Shown in pieces: positions 47,953-60,189 of a stretch of DNA of 64,000 nucleotides (position 1 is the stretch's first letter; every line of letters begins with the position of its first letter). Under the pieces are notes generated by a model, which saw nothing but the letters and a program-made list of their open reading frames with translations, searched no databases and was not told the origin of the DNA. This DNA comes from Cryptomeria japonica (taxonomy: Eukaryota > Streptophyta > Pinopsida > Cupressales > Cupressaceae). The DNA is taken from contig NC_081412.1 in the NCBI RefSeq assembly GCF_030272615.1, positions 671,426,852 through 671,490,851 of the forward strand, given 5' to 3'. The position numbers were made by a program, and so were the translations under genes.

Positions 47953-48399
47953 TGTAGGATTTTACCAAGATCAAGGGCACAATGAAAAGCATAAAAGGAG
48001 AGACAATAGAATGACAAGAACAAAACTATATTCTCATCAATATGCAAATGATCAACTGGATTAACCAATACAATGAATATAGGCCTGCTTATATAGGCAA
48101 GGCCATATGGATGTACAAACACACAATTATGACATGTGGCTCAATGAGAAACAAGGGTAGGTAAGAAATACTAGGGGTAGGTAGGAGATATAATATTCCA
48201 CAAGAGGTGGATGACCCACCGAATGTGGAGTGTAACAGCAAAATAAGACCACAAAAGGTGAAATTTCTCCTACAAGCTCTATCCATATGTGCACACTTCC
48301 CTAAGTGTCTCAAATCCAAACTACAAAGAGATGCATTATCCTAAATTAACTTAAGTAAAGTGTAATAATATCCAAAATGAATATTTATTTACACCAACA
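47953..48399 (-). repeat. Copia-3 5' LTR (right copy)
   Basis: Same ends as the left copy; followed on + by the CTATT target duplication. Confidence 0.93.
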
Positions 48400-48404
48400 C
48401 TATT

Positions 48405-49130
48405 GGTTTTTTTTTTGATGCAAGTGCAGCATCGATGGTCTTGTAGTTTAATGGAAACCCCATTTTCTTGAGAGGCCCTTATTTTTCCAAGAAATATTTT
48501 CAGTTTATCAATTTTGTGAATACGTTGACTCAAGTAAAGTGGACTCTTACTAATATTTATGCCCCCAAATAATGTAGTTGTTAGAAGATCCCTTTAGGAA
48601 TCTCTTATCTCCCACGAGAACTCCTTCCTTCATTCCCATTGGATTTTGATGGGTGACTTTAATTCTCTGGGGTTCCTGAGGGGAATTTGGGGGAGTCCCA
48701 AACTTTTTGGACAACATGGAAAACTTTCTTGAGTTTCTGACAAGGGTGAGCCTCAACGATCTTGATCATGAAGGTAGAAATTATACCTGGTATAATCTTC
48801 TCTTTGCAAATCATGTCATTCAGGTGAGATTGGATAGGTGTGTGATCTCTTCTTCATTGGATATTGCAAGGATCTGTCATCTTTCCTCTTTAATCTGATT
48901 TAGCTCTGATCGCTACCTGATTATTTTGCGGTGGGACTCGAATGGTTGTAATATTGGTTTCCATTTATTCTTTGAGATCATGTGGTCACACTTTATTGAC
49001 CTTAAAAATATTGTGGCCCAATGGTGGAACATTCAGGCCCAAGGTACATTTATTGGATTCATAATGCCTATATCTAAATCTAAACCATTCGTCTTGCTAA
49101 CTCGTTTATTACTTCTAGTCTTTCAAACTG
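48405..49130 (+). pseudogene. LINE-B piece 4: ORF2 endonuclease, middle to end
   Basis: The sequence resumes after Copia-3. Visible are FDASAASMVL, WTLTNIYAPK, WILMGDFNS (about 48647), then in a neighbouring frame NMENFLEFLTRVSLNDLDHE and NYTWYNLLFANHVIQVRLDR (about 48713-48835), and SSDRYLI in place of SDHYPI. These are endonuclease (exo_endo_phos) motifs in the right order. No reverse transcriptase follows, so LINE-B ends or was truncated near 49130. Confidence 0.7.
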
Positions 49131-52100
49131 CTTGATTTTCAATTTTAGCTTTTCTCAAACGTATGCTCCATGGCCCAGTTGCAGCCTAATTCATATGATA
49201 GAAATAGAACTGCACAGATTGATTCTCTTCAAAATGTATCAACTAAATAATTTATGTATTGATTTGTTGAAAAAATATGCATACAGATAGTACGAAAAAG
49301 CTTCCACTACTGAAAAAACCTATACCTATATCCAAAAAAATGTGTCAAAATACTACTGCAAAAACTGTTGTCAGCAATTGAAAACCAAAATTCCAATACT
49401 TACATAGATAAGGTCTTACATTTGTATATCCACTTGCACTAAACATTTATTCCAATCCTTCGGTCACACACAATATCTCTTCAGAACACTTAAAAGAGGC
49501 AAATGAGAAGCAATGGCACTCATGTACGACTTGCATATATCTCAGATTGTATTTGACTGATTTATTTCATCACATCGGGTTCAAGTTTTGTATTTCTCTG
49601 TTCAAATTACTTTGACTACATAATCGGAAAAGGGGAAAGGTTAATGGTGATAAGCCAAAACAATATTCTTGAGAATGTGAAATGAAGACAACTCGATTTC
49701 ATAAGAGATTTTGAGTAGTTGATGCACTGCTGGTGTAGTTAGTTTATTTGTTTAAAAACTCTCAACATATTCAATGCAACCCAATGGGTGCTATGCACAA
49801 CAGATATTAAATTAGAAAAACATTTTCTACAATTTAGTATCTTGAATTAACTTCCATTCATTCATTTTTTCTTCATTTCAAAAATAATTTATTTACAACA
49901 TAAATAATTAGTACAAATAATTTTATATTTTATCATCTGCATATTATCTATGACCTATGCAGTGGATAAATCAAATTTCATCTATTAAAAATTGAATTGT
50001 TTTTAATGTTTGTATACATGTGTATTGTGCACAATTTTTGGAGCTACCAAATAAAGTGTCACCTAACAAAAATAAAATTATTTTTAATTTTTTTATATAT
50101 ACATATTTAAGTAAGTAAAAGATTATTCCATTTTTTAGTGTTTGGATGTATGCATATTATATACAACTTATTTGGTAGTTAATTCATTAATTAATGTATC
50201 ATAGTCAATTCATGAAATAAATATTCTTGTTTAACTTGTTTTCATATAATATATTTTGTAGTTTACATTTTATTAATAGAATAGACATAATTACAAAATG
50301 TGAAGTCACATAAGAGGATGAGATTTTAAGAAAAAGATCTATATTTTTCAATTCTTATGATTCTATCAATAGATATTTAAGTTTTGCTTGAATATGTGTT
50401 ATTCAATTTTACTTGAGTGAAGGTTTTTGTGTTCATTTATGATTGTGTCTTTTAATTTTGTGTAGAGTGAATGTTTGGTTTAGATAACAAATTTTGTTCT
50501 TTTATAATGGAATAGCCATTGCTACTTTAGAGAGAAAGTTTGACGATATTCAAAACAAGGGTTAGAAGGTTTAATGCAATTTTATATAATTATTATTGTA
50601 AAAATAATATAGCTCTGCATTTTTTAATGATTTCATTATATTTAATTTTAGTGTTAAAGATAACGAAAATAAAAGAATTTTTCCAACATAACTCAATCAA
50701 GGAAACCCCTTCTAAAAAACTATTAAATATTATGGAATCTTAGTTAGAGTTATCGTTTTTGTGGAAAATATATGCCTATTTGAGGATTAAAAAGTATAAT
50801 TTTGTTGCTATTTTTTTGGAAAATCTCCACCTTGTTTATTTTAGTTAGCAAATTATTAATAGATTTAAAATAAATAAATAATATGTTTGAAAATTATGAA
50901 TGCATCCAAAAAAATTTTAAAAAATCAATTCAATATTATAAAACTAGAAAATATATTTATTTAGGAAATGTACTAGCAATTTCTTCAAAAAATATAATGC
51001 GTTTAGAAAAAAAATCAAATGGTAAATGATAATGGTTATGTTATTTGCAAAATTATATCTCTCTCTATACACCCACAATGTTAGATGATTATAAATCAAC
51101 ACATAAGTTGTATTCTTAGCCAAAGCTCTAACATACTTAAAATTTCACATAAAGTGTGTAGAATAGAGAAAATAGTTAATGAGTGAATGATTTAGATTCA
51201 ATAATAATAATAAGTTAGAAAGGATGACTAGAATTAAAATTTACATTAATGTATTTATAATATTATAAGAAATTTTGATCATCAAATATACATAATATAT
51301 CAATGAAATAATTTCTTTTTTAGGTTGAAGTTCTAACATACCCAAATTTTTAAAGGAAGTTCTTGGAATAGAGAGATTAATATACAATTGAACCATTAAA
51401 ATTAACAAAAATAATCTGAATAATTATACTAATAAAATAAAACTTTAGAAGGATCAATACAATTAAAGAACACAACTCTTCTTCTCTGATCTTCACCGAA
51501 TTTCACTTACTGTCTTCACATCACACACTTTGTCTCCCTCTCTTCTACACATTCTCTCCGCACAATATTCTTTATATATAAGATAGATAATTAAAGCTTG
51601 AACCAAGTCAGCCTAAAAAAATACACCTTCTAGACCAAAAAAATGCATGTTGATCCACTCCAAGGGAAAGTGGGGACTAAATAGATCTTCTTAAATCAAT
51701 CCATTGATCTGTAATGACTGAAATATAACTGTTTATGATGAAAATGGATAACAATAATAACGATATTGAAAGGCTAAATGAATTCAACCATAAAACCCTA
51801 GCCTAACAACAACAAAGATCCACCATAACATATGAAGATTACCTAAGACAATGCAAATCAAACAAAATCACAAAGATTATACCATCACATGTCCAATAGG
51901 GTTTGGATCTCCATTCTTCCTATCTCCATTGATCTTGCTTGATATATTTGCTCTTAGATTTTATGTGCACAAGAGCTCAACAAAGAACTTAATGTGGTTG
52001 CAAGTAGGATCGCATATGCTCAAAAGCGTAGTGTAGTCAAGTGCATAAATTGATTAGAATGATTGATTAGGGTTTGATAATGAAGGAAGTATCTCCTTAT

Positions 52101-52200
52101 ATAGAAGACACTATATGAAATGGAGGGATAAGATTTAGAGGTGTAAAAGGAGGTCGGCTATGATTAGAGGGTAGGTAAAGAAAATAATAAAATAATGAGA
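49131..52200. other. AT-rich intergenic sequence, no gene recognised
   Basis: Very AT-rich from 49800 to 51500. Open frames are short and without family features. A short pyrimidine-rich patch lies near 51478-51570. Confidence 0.45.
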
Positions 52201-52254
52201 GGGGTAGGTAGTGTATGAATTAAGAGATGAATGACATGTGTCATGGGTAGAAAA

Positions 52255-52505
52255 GGTTAATGAATTAATTAAATAAATAAAGATTTATTTAATTAATAGT
52301 AATAGAAGAAGTGGGATCAATTAAATAAATAAGATATTTATTTAATCTAGGAAAAGGATAATTTAAATAAATAAATGTATTTCTTTAAATGAGAAATAAG
52401 GCTAGAAGAGGATAAATGAATTAATTAAATAAATAAAGATTTATTTAATTAATAGAAGAATTAAGCTTAGATAATTAAATAAATAAAATATTTATTTAAT
52501 TAGAC
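52255..52505. repeat. Cluster of AATTAAATAAATA palindromic units at a probable LTR end
   Basis: Five units of the form ATTAAATAAAT...ATTTATTTAAT occur in 250 bases, each close to its own reverse complement. They are followed by GACAATTTTGGGTGTCTACA, a style I associate with plant Ty3/gypsy LTR ends. A shorter relative is at 9430-9600. The other LTR end was not located. Confidence 0.5.
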
Positions 52506-52968
52506 CGGACAATTTTGGGTGTCTACAATAACTTTCAACATATCAACACGTAACGTGTTTGTATAAACAATTAGTGACTAAAACATACTCTCCAATATAA
52601 ATAACTCTTATCCATATCTCCACACACTTTGGTGAGACCCATAACATATAAGGTTACCTTCCACAAAACATATTCAGACCAAAAAATAGGAGTAACATAG
52701 AATATCACAACTGCCTAAGAAATATACCACAACATCTAGAGAACACAAAGATATTTCTAGACCAAAAAGCTAACACATCCTTGATACCAAAAACATATCT
52801 AAAAAAGATAACAATATCAAACAATATCAACAACACTTTTTGAAACCGAAAACTTCCAGAACAACCAATCAAAATAACTATAACACCAATACATAAGATA
52901 ACTTTGCACCGGAGACATCTTGAACCAAGAACTCTCTGAAACTACAAGTTTGACATCAATGATAACCA

Positions 52969-53700
52969 TTGCAACACAATATTCCTCCTAAGGCTAGACC
53001 TGTACCCCTTCCTCATGATGGACCTGGTCTCCTTCCTACACCAAACATTCCTCCTTTATATGGTGTAGTTCCACCTCCTTTCTCTTATAGAGAGAAGAGC
53101 CCTACCTCTCCTCTTGTTCAACCTAAAAGACCTCAACCCAAACCTCCAACTACTAGAGATGAAAATATTCCTCCTTCTCAGTCTTTTGCTAAGACTCGAC
53201 ATAATTGTTGTGCAAGAGAATTCCAAGGAAATCATTGTGCTCAAGCTCATGAAGTTGTCCCTCAAAACATTCAATCTCCCAAAACTCCAACAGTTGACAT
53301 GATTTTGTTTTCTCCTAAGAAAGATGTTGAACCTAAATCTCCAAGTCATAAGTTGCAAAAAACATGTGATGGTCTTACTCCTATTCATGTTCTCTCTCCT
53401 CTTTCTATAAATATTGATGAAGAAATAGGTGACAATGCTATTCATGGTGGAAATAAAACTCCTAATGCTTCTTATAGTGACTATGAATATGTTGAGATGG
53501 ACAAACATTTATCTACATATTTAAAAGCCTTAATCCTAGCTCCTAGAATCAAACAAAGTGACTTAACACATGACCATAGTTCATGTTTGGATCTTGTGAT
53601 AGATCCATCTGTTGTTCTCGATGTCGCTCCTTCGGCGAGTTTCCCACCTTCTGGAAATAGTGATCAGCAAGATCGGGAGGTGGATGTCGTGCTAGACTAG
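52969..53700 (+). CDS. Proline-rich 243-aa protein, probably of a Ty3/gypsy element
   Basis: An uninterrupted frame, unusual in this window. The N-terminal 70 residues are rich in Pro (repeated IPP, PPL, KPP blocks). The middle is Ser/Thr/Lys-rich, and the C-terminal third is acidic with a possible folded part (YSDYEYVEMDKHLSTYLKAL). No protease, RT or envelope motif is seen and no membrane segment is present. It lies about 760 bases before a polypurine tract and LTR on the same strand, so it is likely an extra or C-terminal reading frame of that element. The sequence just before the ATG is different in style, suggesting a truncated 5' side; the real start may be upstream. Family not recognised. 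Confidence 0.5.
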   Translation: MQHNIPPKARPVPLPHDGPGLLPTPNIPPLYGVVPPPFSYREKSPTSPLVQPKRPQPKPPTTRDENIPPSQSFAKTRHNCCAREFQGNHCAQAHEVVPQNIQSPKTPTVDMILFSPKKDVEPKSPSHKLQKTCDGLTPIHVLSPLSINIDEEIGDNAIHGGNKTPNASYSDYEYVEMDKHLSTYLKALILAPRIKQSDLTHDHSSCLDLVIDPSVVLDVAPSASFPPSGNSDQQDREVDVVLD

Positions 53701-54444
53701 CTACATTAGCATCATAGATCCTCTACCTCTCTCTCTTTTATTGCTCTTTTGTGATCATTCTTCTATGTGTATACATGTTCTTCTATGTTCCCTAGTAATA
53801 TCTAATTGAGGATGATGCAAAGCATTGAGATCTCTTTTGGTCTCTTTCATGTTGACTCAAAAGACACTTCTGTTCCCTTTCTTCCAAGGTAGTTTCCTTT
53901 CTTTGGGGAATGGCGACTATTCTATGCACATATACATATGATATACATGAGTTATCATACAACATACTGACCCCGAGAAAAGTGAAACTTTACCTCATGA
54001 TTTGTGTTTTGTGTTCATTATCCTTGGGTTTATTCCTCGATTGTGGGCTAAATCCTTGTGATAAATTTCTCTCTCTCTTTCTCTCTTGGGTGTATCCTAC
54101 CTTAAAGCAATCGCTCCCAATAAGGTGACACTATCACTTTAACATAGGAGCATACACTCCGCTCATTTTTTCCTTCTTGATACTTAAAGTTATGTAGTGA
54201 ACTTGGCTTTGCTTTATAATTTTTGGTATCCTTGCAAGTTTCATGACTCATAGTGAGGGAAACCTTGCTACTTGCAGTCATGGTTATTCCCTCTTGATCT
54301 TCCATTTTAATTTTTTAATCAAAGTTGTAAGATCCTTAGTCCACTGGGGGCTTGCTATATCTTGCCTCCTTGATGTGGTGAAAGTCTTTCAATCTTGTTT
54401 CCTTGTACTTTACTAGTAGTATTGGCGTACTCTTATACTCCTTT
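53701..54444 (+). other. Non-coding 3' internal region of the gypsy-like element
   Basis: T-rich, without open frames of interest, ending in the purine tract. Long untranslated 3' regions occur in some large plant Ty3/gypsy elements. Confidence 0.4.
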
Positions 54445-54460
54445 GAAAGTGGGGGCTAAA
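54445..54460 (+). promoter_or_regulatory. Polypurine tract of the gypsy-like element
   Basis: GAAAGTGGGGGCTAAA directly before TGTAGCATCA, in the arrangement of a polypurine tract and 3' LTR. Confidence 0.6.
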
Positions 54461-55650
54461 TGTAGCATCATAAAATTGTGACCTTGCAATTTTCAACTAT
54501 ATTTGGGTCTTCACATTAGCGAAATGAATCCCTAAGCCTAATTGGAGACTTGAGACATGCTCACACTGCCCCTGCATTTCCTCGCACCCTGCATTGCATG
54601 TTCCTGCTCTCTATCCTAAACTAGGGTAGGATAGGGGTGTGGCATCCTTGTCCTCCTAGGACAAAGCCATGGCACCCCTGTCCTTGGCCTATTTTGGGTC
54701 CCCTCCATTCAAACTTTGGATTTGGCTTTGCAATTTTGAAGCGGGAAAAGTTTCCCTATGTCGGGCGAAGACGAAAAATGAGTCCAATAACCCTAATTGA
54801 TGAATATATAAGATGTATTTTTTCCTCCTACTTGCATAAGAAAAAATGAGGTGAAAAATTATTATTGTCATTCAAGCATTCAAAATTCAAGTATCCAAGC
54901 ATCCATTGAGCATCTCAAGTCTCCTTTCAAGGTTGGTTATTGCTTTCAAGTCAAGGATTCGACCATTGAAGTTGAGATCTCTTTTGACATCCAATTTTAC
55001 ATATCCTTTCAATCAACTCTATCAACATTTCAATTGCATCCTCTCTAGAGGTGAATTCTATTTCAGTCATTTACTTCCATTTACTTGCAATTACTTTTCA
55101 TCATTTTGTTAATTCCAAAACTGGGGTTTGACATAAAGGTAAATGCCCAATCCCAACAAAATTTCCACTTTTTTATGTGCGTAGGTTGCAGGTGCACAAC
55201 TTTATTTCAAGATTTGGACTTCATTTTCAGAGGTGGGAAAACCCTTTTCGACATGCGGATTTTTCAGAGGACCGAGTACACTTTCAACATGGTCCCCAAA
55301 AAATTAACCCAAATTTGCAGGGGGGCTTCATCTCGGCCCTTTACTGCTAATTCCAGGTGCACAACTTCATCCCACATTTCTATCTCAAGTTATAATCAAT
55401 TATTTGTCACTTTAACACTTAGTCTTAAATTGCATAATTCCCATTCTAAAAGAGGGGTTAATATCATCTTCCAAATTCATTGCCGATCACTTAGCATTCA
55501 ATATCTTTCTATTGAGATTCGATCTAGTGAATTCTCCCCCTATTTTAAATGTAATGATTATGAGAGGTTGAGGAGAATCTTTTGTGAAACTTTCACTCCT
55601 TCTCTTGAAGAGAGAAAAGCTTTCCTCTTGATTTCTTCATCACCCTTTTT
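54461..55650 (+). repeat. 3' LTR of the gypsy-like element (right end uncertain)
   Basis: Starts TGTAGCATCATAAAATTGTG after the purine tract. A TATA-like GAATATATAAGATG near 54803 could be the LTR promoter. The right end is placed only roughly, because no second copy of the LTR is in the window to compare. Confidence 0.5.
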
Positions 55651-55659
55651 CACCCATTA

Positions 55660-55705
55660 TAGTATGTATGTATGTATGTATAAGTACACATACACACACA
55701 TAATA
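55660..55705. repeat. (ATGT)n / (CA)n microsatellite
   Basis: TATGTATGTATGTATGTATA followed by ACACATACACACACAT. Confidence 0.8.
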
Positions 55706-55709
55706 TTAT

Positions 55710-56160
55710 AATATTTTTTATCATTAGATGTACACATATCAACAACATAAGTTTTACTTCAAGTTGAAGTTTTGGTATGTCCAAATTTCAATGAGTGAAT
55801 GGTTAAAATAACACAAATTTTGATTTCAATATGTGGCCTAGTTTCATCAAATGGTTATTGGATTTTATTTTCACTATGATAGCAGAGATGGTTTTAATTG
55901 ATAAAGTTGTGATGTAGACATTTGTGACTTGGTAGGAGATTGATGCTAGTAAATTTGGTAGGGATAATGGTGTCATAGATTCTACTTATTCCTTTGTGGC
56001 TTTTTTGATGTCGGTATATTTTTTAGGTGTGTTGTATTGATTTCTAGTTCTTGGGGGTGATGAATCTTTCTAATTGACGGGTAATGATTTTAACTTTTAA
56101 TTTTGGAGCTCTTATTTTAGAAATTCAATTCTCTAATTGTGTGAGGGATATTTGTAACAA
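55710..56160. other. Short spacer, nothing recognised
   Basis: T-rich; frames closed. It may be a decayed retroelement piece but no motif supports that. Confidence 0.35.
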
Positions 56161-56293
56161 TTGGGCTATGAAGGTAGCCATGAAAGATCTAGTGGTAATG
56201 GAAAGCACAAGAACAAGAGAAATAATATGTGACAAGAACAATCCATATTCTCATCAAGATGCAACTAGTTGGGTCTATATACCATGTACATAA

Positions 56294-58383
56294 TGTTAGA
56301 ATCAAAGATCACTGAGAGGGGGTGTGAATCAGTGATTTGTCGGAAATCAAATCCACAAACTTATTCTTTATCCACCGATTAGCAATGCATAACAAAAAAC
56401 AACACAAATAAGCAGCAAATAAACCACAGATCCACAAGACCAGAAATTCTTACATGGTAAATTGGAAAGGGAAAAACCACAGTGGGGCTAGTACCCACAA
56501 TATTCATATACTATGGCTAGGAGTACATAAATATTACATAAATGGGGAATGCATATGCATTCAAGATCACTGCCTAGAGCTCATTGCTCAATTACAATGA
56601 CCCGGAAGGCTACAACCTTCAGGGAAGTCTCACTGACTTACAATTTGATTACAAGAGAAAATACAATGAAATGAACTCTAAAATAGTATCTGATAATGTA
56701 TGAATGAGTTAAGAGGGAACTAAAAGATAGCCCTCTTTAATTACAAAATTGGAATATTATAATATTTTATTACAAAATTATAATATTATAGTTTTTTATT
56801 ACCAAATTGTAATATTTCTTTGTACATATTCTTCTTTTCAAGTAATCTCAATCAATGAAATTATTTGTTTAGAAACAATATCCTTATAAATATAGTTAGT
56901 TACAAGATACTTTGATTAAGTACAAGATCTCTGACTATGCTCACTCTGCAAATACTTTGTTTCTATCTTAGTCAGATATCAGATTATCTGTAAACCAAAT
57001 TCACACTTGAAATTGTGCTCAATCACACTGAAATAGATCACCACAATAGTATAACACCAAAAATCAACCACCAATTTGATCTTATATATCTAGTTTTAAC
57101 AAAAATAATCTCCTTCAAGTCGGCTTTAAGAAGTGTAACGTGTAGCTCCATGTCAGCTTCAATCTTTAATCAAAATATAGGTCTAGAGCAAAAGAGTGTA
57201 ATCACACACCTCCTAAAGATCTTCTCATTCATCGAGATCACAAAATCAATCACCAAAAACACCACAGTCATCAAAAATATTTTCTAACCAAAACATCACT
57301 GAGATAGTCATGTTTAACTGATTAACTCCTACTTTTGGATAGGAGGAATCACGACCACTAGATCAAATATCCAAGAAGAGTTCCGATCAATGACAATCCT
57401 AGATGAATAAGCAACTACCTGAAGTCACCAGGTGAGTGTCACTTGCCAACAATATCTCACTTTGGCATTGATGGAAACACTCATGAAAAATGATTAAGTG
57501 TTGAAACCTGTGAAACTTGTACACCAAATGAAAAAAATTTAAGGTTCCCCTTAGATCAACAATTCAAAAATCTGCATCACTGAACTATACACTCCATACA
57601 CAATCAAACTATACATTTTTCACCTTATCTCCCCCCCTTTGATAGAAATGCCAAAGATAGGGTGTGGAACAAGATCAAGAATGCACTTGCATTTAGGCTC
57701 ACTGCCTAGAGCTCCCTTCTCAATTACAATGACTTGCAAGGCTACAAACTTCAAGGAAGTCTCACTAACTTTCAATTTTCTTACAATGAGAAAATACAAT
57801 GAAATGAACTCTGAAATAACATCTGATAATGTATTAATGAGTTCTGGTTGAGCACAAGATCTCTAACTATGCTCTCTTTGCAAATACTTGAATTTTTTTT
57901 GAATCAGCTACCAAATTATCTGCAAACCAACTGTGCATGTGAAACTATGCTCAATTGCACAAAAATGGATCACCATAATAGTAATAAACCAAAAACCAAT
58001 CGCTAATTTGATCTTATATATCTGGTCTTAACAACAATAATCTCCTTCAAGTCAACTTCAAGAAGTGTAACATGTAGGTCTAAGTTGGCTTCAATCTTTA
58101 CTCAAAATATAGCACCAGATCAAAAGTGTGTAATCACATGCCTCCTAAAGATTTGCCCATTCACCAAGGTCATAAAATCAATCACCAAAAACACCGTAAT
58201 CATCAGAAATGTTTCTGGATTAAAAAAACACCAAGACAACCCTATTTAACCAGTTAACTCTTGCTTTTGGATAGGAGGAATCACGACCATCAGATCAAAT
58301 CTACAAGAAGAGTTTCCATCAATGACAATCCTAAATCAATAAGCAACTATCGGAAGTCACCGGATGAGTGTCAATTTCCAACA
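56294..58383 (-). repeat. 2.09 kb solo LTR with internal tandem duplication, target duplication CATAA
   Basis: On + it begins TGTTAGAATC and ends TTTCCAACA, and is flanked by CATAA at 56289-56293 and 58384-58388. In minus orientation it starts TGTTGGAAATTG and ends with a C-rich GATTCACACCCCCTCTCAG block and TTCTAACA, like the other LTRs in this region. Inside are two direct copies: about 56553-57445 and 57683-58385. They are alike except for an AT-rich block of about 180 bases (56705-56890) present only in the first. No coding region remains, so it is a solo LTR. Confidence 0.8.
56553..57445. repeat. Direct repeat copy 1 within the solo LTR
   Basis: Shares CACTGCCTAGAGCTC, GAGAAAATACAATGAAATGA, AATAATCTCCTTCAAGTC and GGATAGGAGGAATCACGACC with 57683-58385. 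Confidence 0.85.
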
Positions 58384-58385
58384 CA
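57683..58385. repeat. Direct repeat copy 2 within the solo LTR
   Basis: Partner of 56553-57445, lacking the AT-rich block of the first copy. Confidence 0.85.
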
Positions 58386-58682
58386 TAAGCCTACTTACAA
58401 TGGCAAGGCAATAGGGAAAGAGAGCACATAATAAATGTAGTCACATAAATCTGCCTTTTTGTAGAGCATCAATAAATAAATGTAGCCAAAAGAGATGTGA
58501 GGGTAGGTAGGAGTTAGTTATAACTCAACCACCCAACACAAGTAACTATGCATCCTAGGAAAGGACAATTCCACCTAGAGTGAAAATGCTCCAACTAGTC
58601 CTATGCAATTCCCTATGTAAGCTTAAGTAAAGTGTAATTATATCTTAAAGATAAATGAAATGAATTAATTACACCAACACCA

Positions 58683-59897
58683 TGTTAGAATAAGCGATGG
58701 AAAACTAAGCGGGGGGAGGTGAATCAGTTTTCAATAGATTATGAAACTTTAATCACACAAACTTTTTTATTTAAATGAATAAACCAAATACCAGATTAGC
58801 AAACATAGCAATTAAGCACAAACATAAATCAAAGAACAGTTACCATCCATCCACAACACATCACACCAAGATTTGTATGTGGAAAACCTGGTAAAGGGAA
58901 AAACAATGGTGTGAAGCCTACCCACAGTCAGATAATACTTCTGCAGCAAGTATGTGAATACAATAAGAGGGGCTTGCACATGTAGGAAGGCCAATGGCCT
59001 AGAGTGAACTGCTCATCACAAAAGGAACCTCATTAAATATAAAGAAATCTAGACTATAATCCAGAAAGATGAGCACACTACAAAAGTAGCATCTTCTATG
59101 CTTGAATATAGTTCCAGTTAAGCTTAACACCGGAGGTCTAAAACCTCTTTCACAAACCTAGCTTGATCACCTATGATCGAGCAAAACTACTACATATGAT
59201 TATAACCTTAATCAAACACAAATAATCCCATTACCATCTGTAACCATGATCTAGAAAGAGATCTTACAACATATATATACCAACCTAGGACCTAAACAAT
59301 TAGGTCGGCCACCTAAAAGATGATACAATAAATTTATTACATAAACTCGCAATCTAGGTTGGCCTAAGACCAAAACAACATGAATCAAATAAATAAATCC
59401 AACCAGTAACACATCGAGAGCATCAACCAACATGTTACACAAACTGGTCCATAACCTAGTAGAATAAGACGAGACCTAAAATAGGTCTCCATAAACCAAA
59501 TCCAATACCACCGATTAGCTAGAACATGAACACGATAATCAATAGCATCCCACGAACCATCTAGAAGCCATACCAACACCACTTATCAAGTGCATGAAAA
59601 GATCTTAAACAAATCTCTTCTAGTAGAACCCTTACCAATAACCAAAAGGCTTACTAGAACAATTAATAGCTTCTGGATTATCAAGTCTTGAACCAACTGA
59701 ATGTGATACGCATTAGGAACACATGAATGAAAAATCCAAACCAATTCCAAAAATCAGAGCAAACTGGAGAAAAGTCTCTAGATTAACATCACAATCCATC
59801 CACTCTATCGGAAGCCAGTAGACAACAAAACAACAAGTATTGACATCAATGACAAACATCAATGCAACACATAATCAATTCATCCAAATTGCCAACA
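58683..59897 (-). repeat. Copia-4 3' LTR (1215 bases)
   Basis: On + it begins TGTTAGAATAAGCGATGG and ends AAATTGCCAACA. The minus-strand start is TGTTGGCAATTTGG, and near its 3' end is a GATTCACCTCCCCCC block. The polypurine tract directly outside supports the boundary. Confidence 0.8.
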
Positions 59898-59911
59898 ATA
59901 TCCCCCTTTGG
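59898..59911 (-). promoter_or_regulatory. Copia-4 polypurine tract
   Basis: On the minus strand CCAAAGGGGGATAT directly precedes the 3' LTR. Confidence 0.8.
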
Positions 59912-60189
59912 CATCAATGGCAATACTAGATGTGAAAAACATCCAAGTGCCAAGAAATGCCAAACAAATCTCCCCTAAAAGAAGTCATCCAATAATCTCT
60001 CACAAAATGATATAACAATGAAGTGGTAAACCCACAGACCAAGCTCTCCCTATGAAAGATATCTCGATTAAGATCTGATCGCTCCCCTTTAACTGATATA
60101 TTTGTTGAGCTCTATTTTTCACATATATATCTCCCCCTTTGACATCAATACTAGAATATGACATAAAAATCAAAGAAAACTCATAAATT

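Larger units (their letters stand above)
41726..48399 (-). mobile_element. Copia-3: complete Ty1/copia element on the minus strand, defective
   Basis: LTRs 41726-42177 (452 bases) and 47953-48399 (447 bases) have TG...CA ends and about a dozen differences plus a 5-base gap (about 97% alike by eye). The target duplication CTATT is exact (41721-41725 and 48400-48404). On the minus strand the 5' LTR is the right copy, followed by TGGTATCAAACC (primer-binding site, 47952 down to 47941). A G-rich polypurine tract (CCCCCCC on +, 42178-42184) adjoins the left copy. It is the youngest of the three by LTR divergence. Confidence 0.95.
56169..58679 (-). repeat. Solo LTR of the Copia-3 family, split by a later insertion
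   Basis: The left part (56169-56288) matches the Copia-3 LTR up to the words CATATTCTCATCAAGATGCAA. The right part (58389-58679) resumes at GCCTACTTACAATGGCAAGG and runs to TTAAGTAAAGTGTAAT and ACACCAACA. Together they give about 410 bases, near the 447-452 bases of Copia-3. No internal Copia region adjoins. The gap is exactly filled by the element at 56294-58383. Confidence 0.75.
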
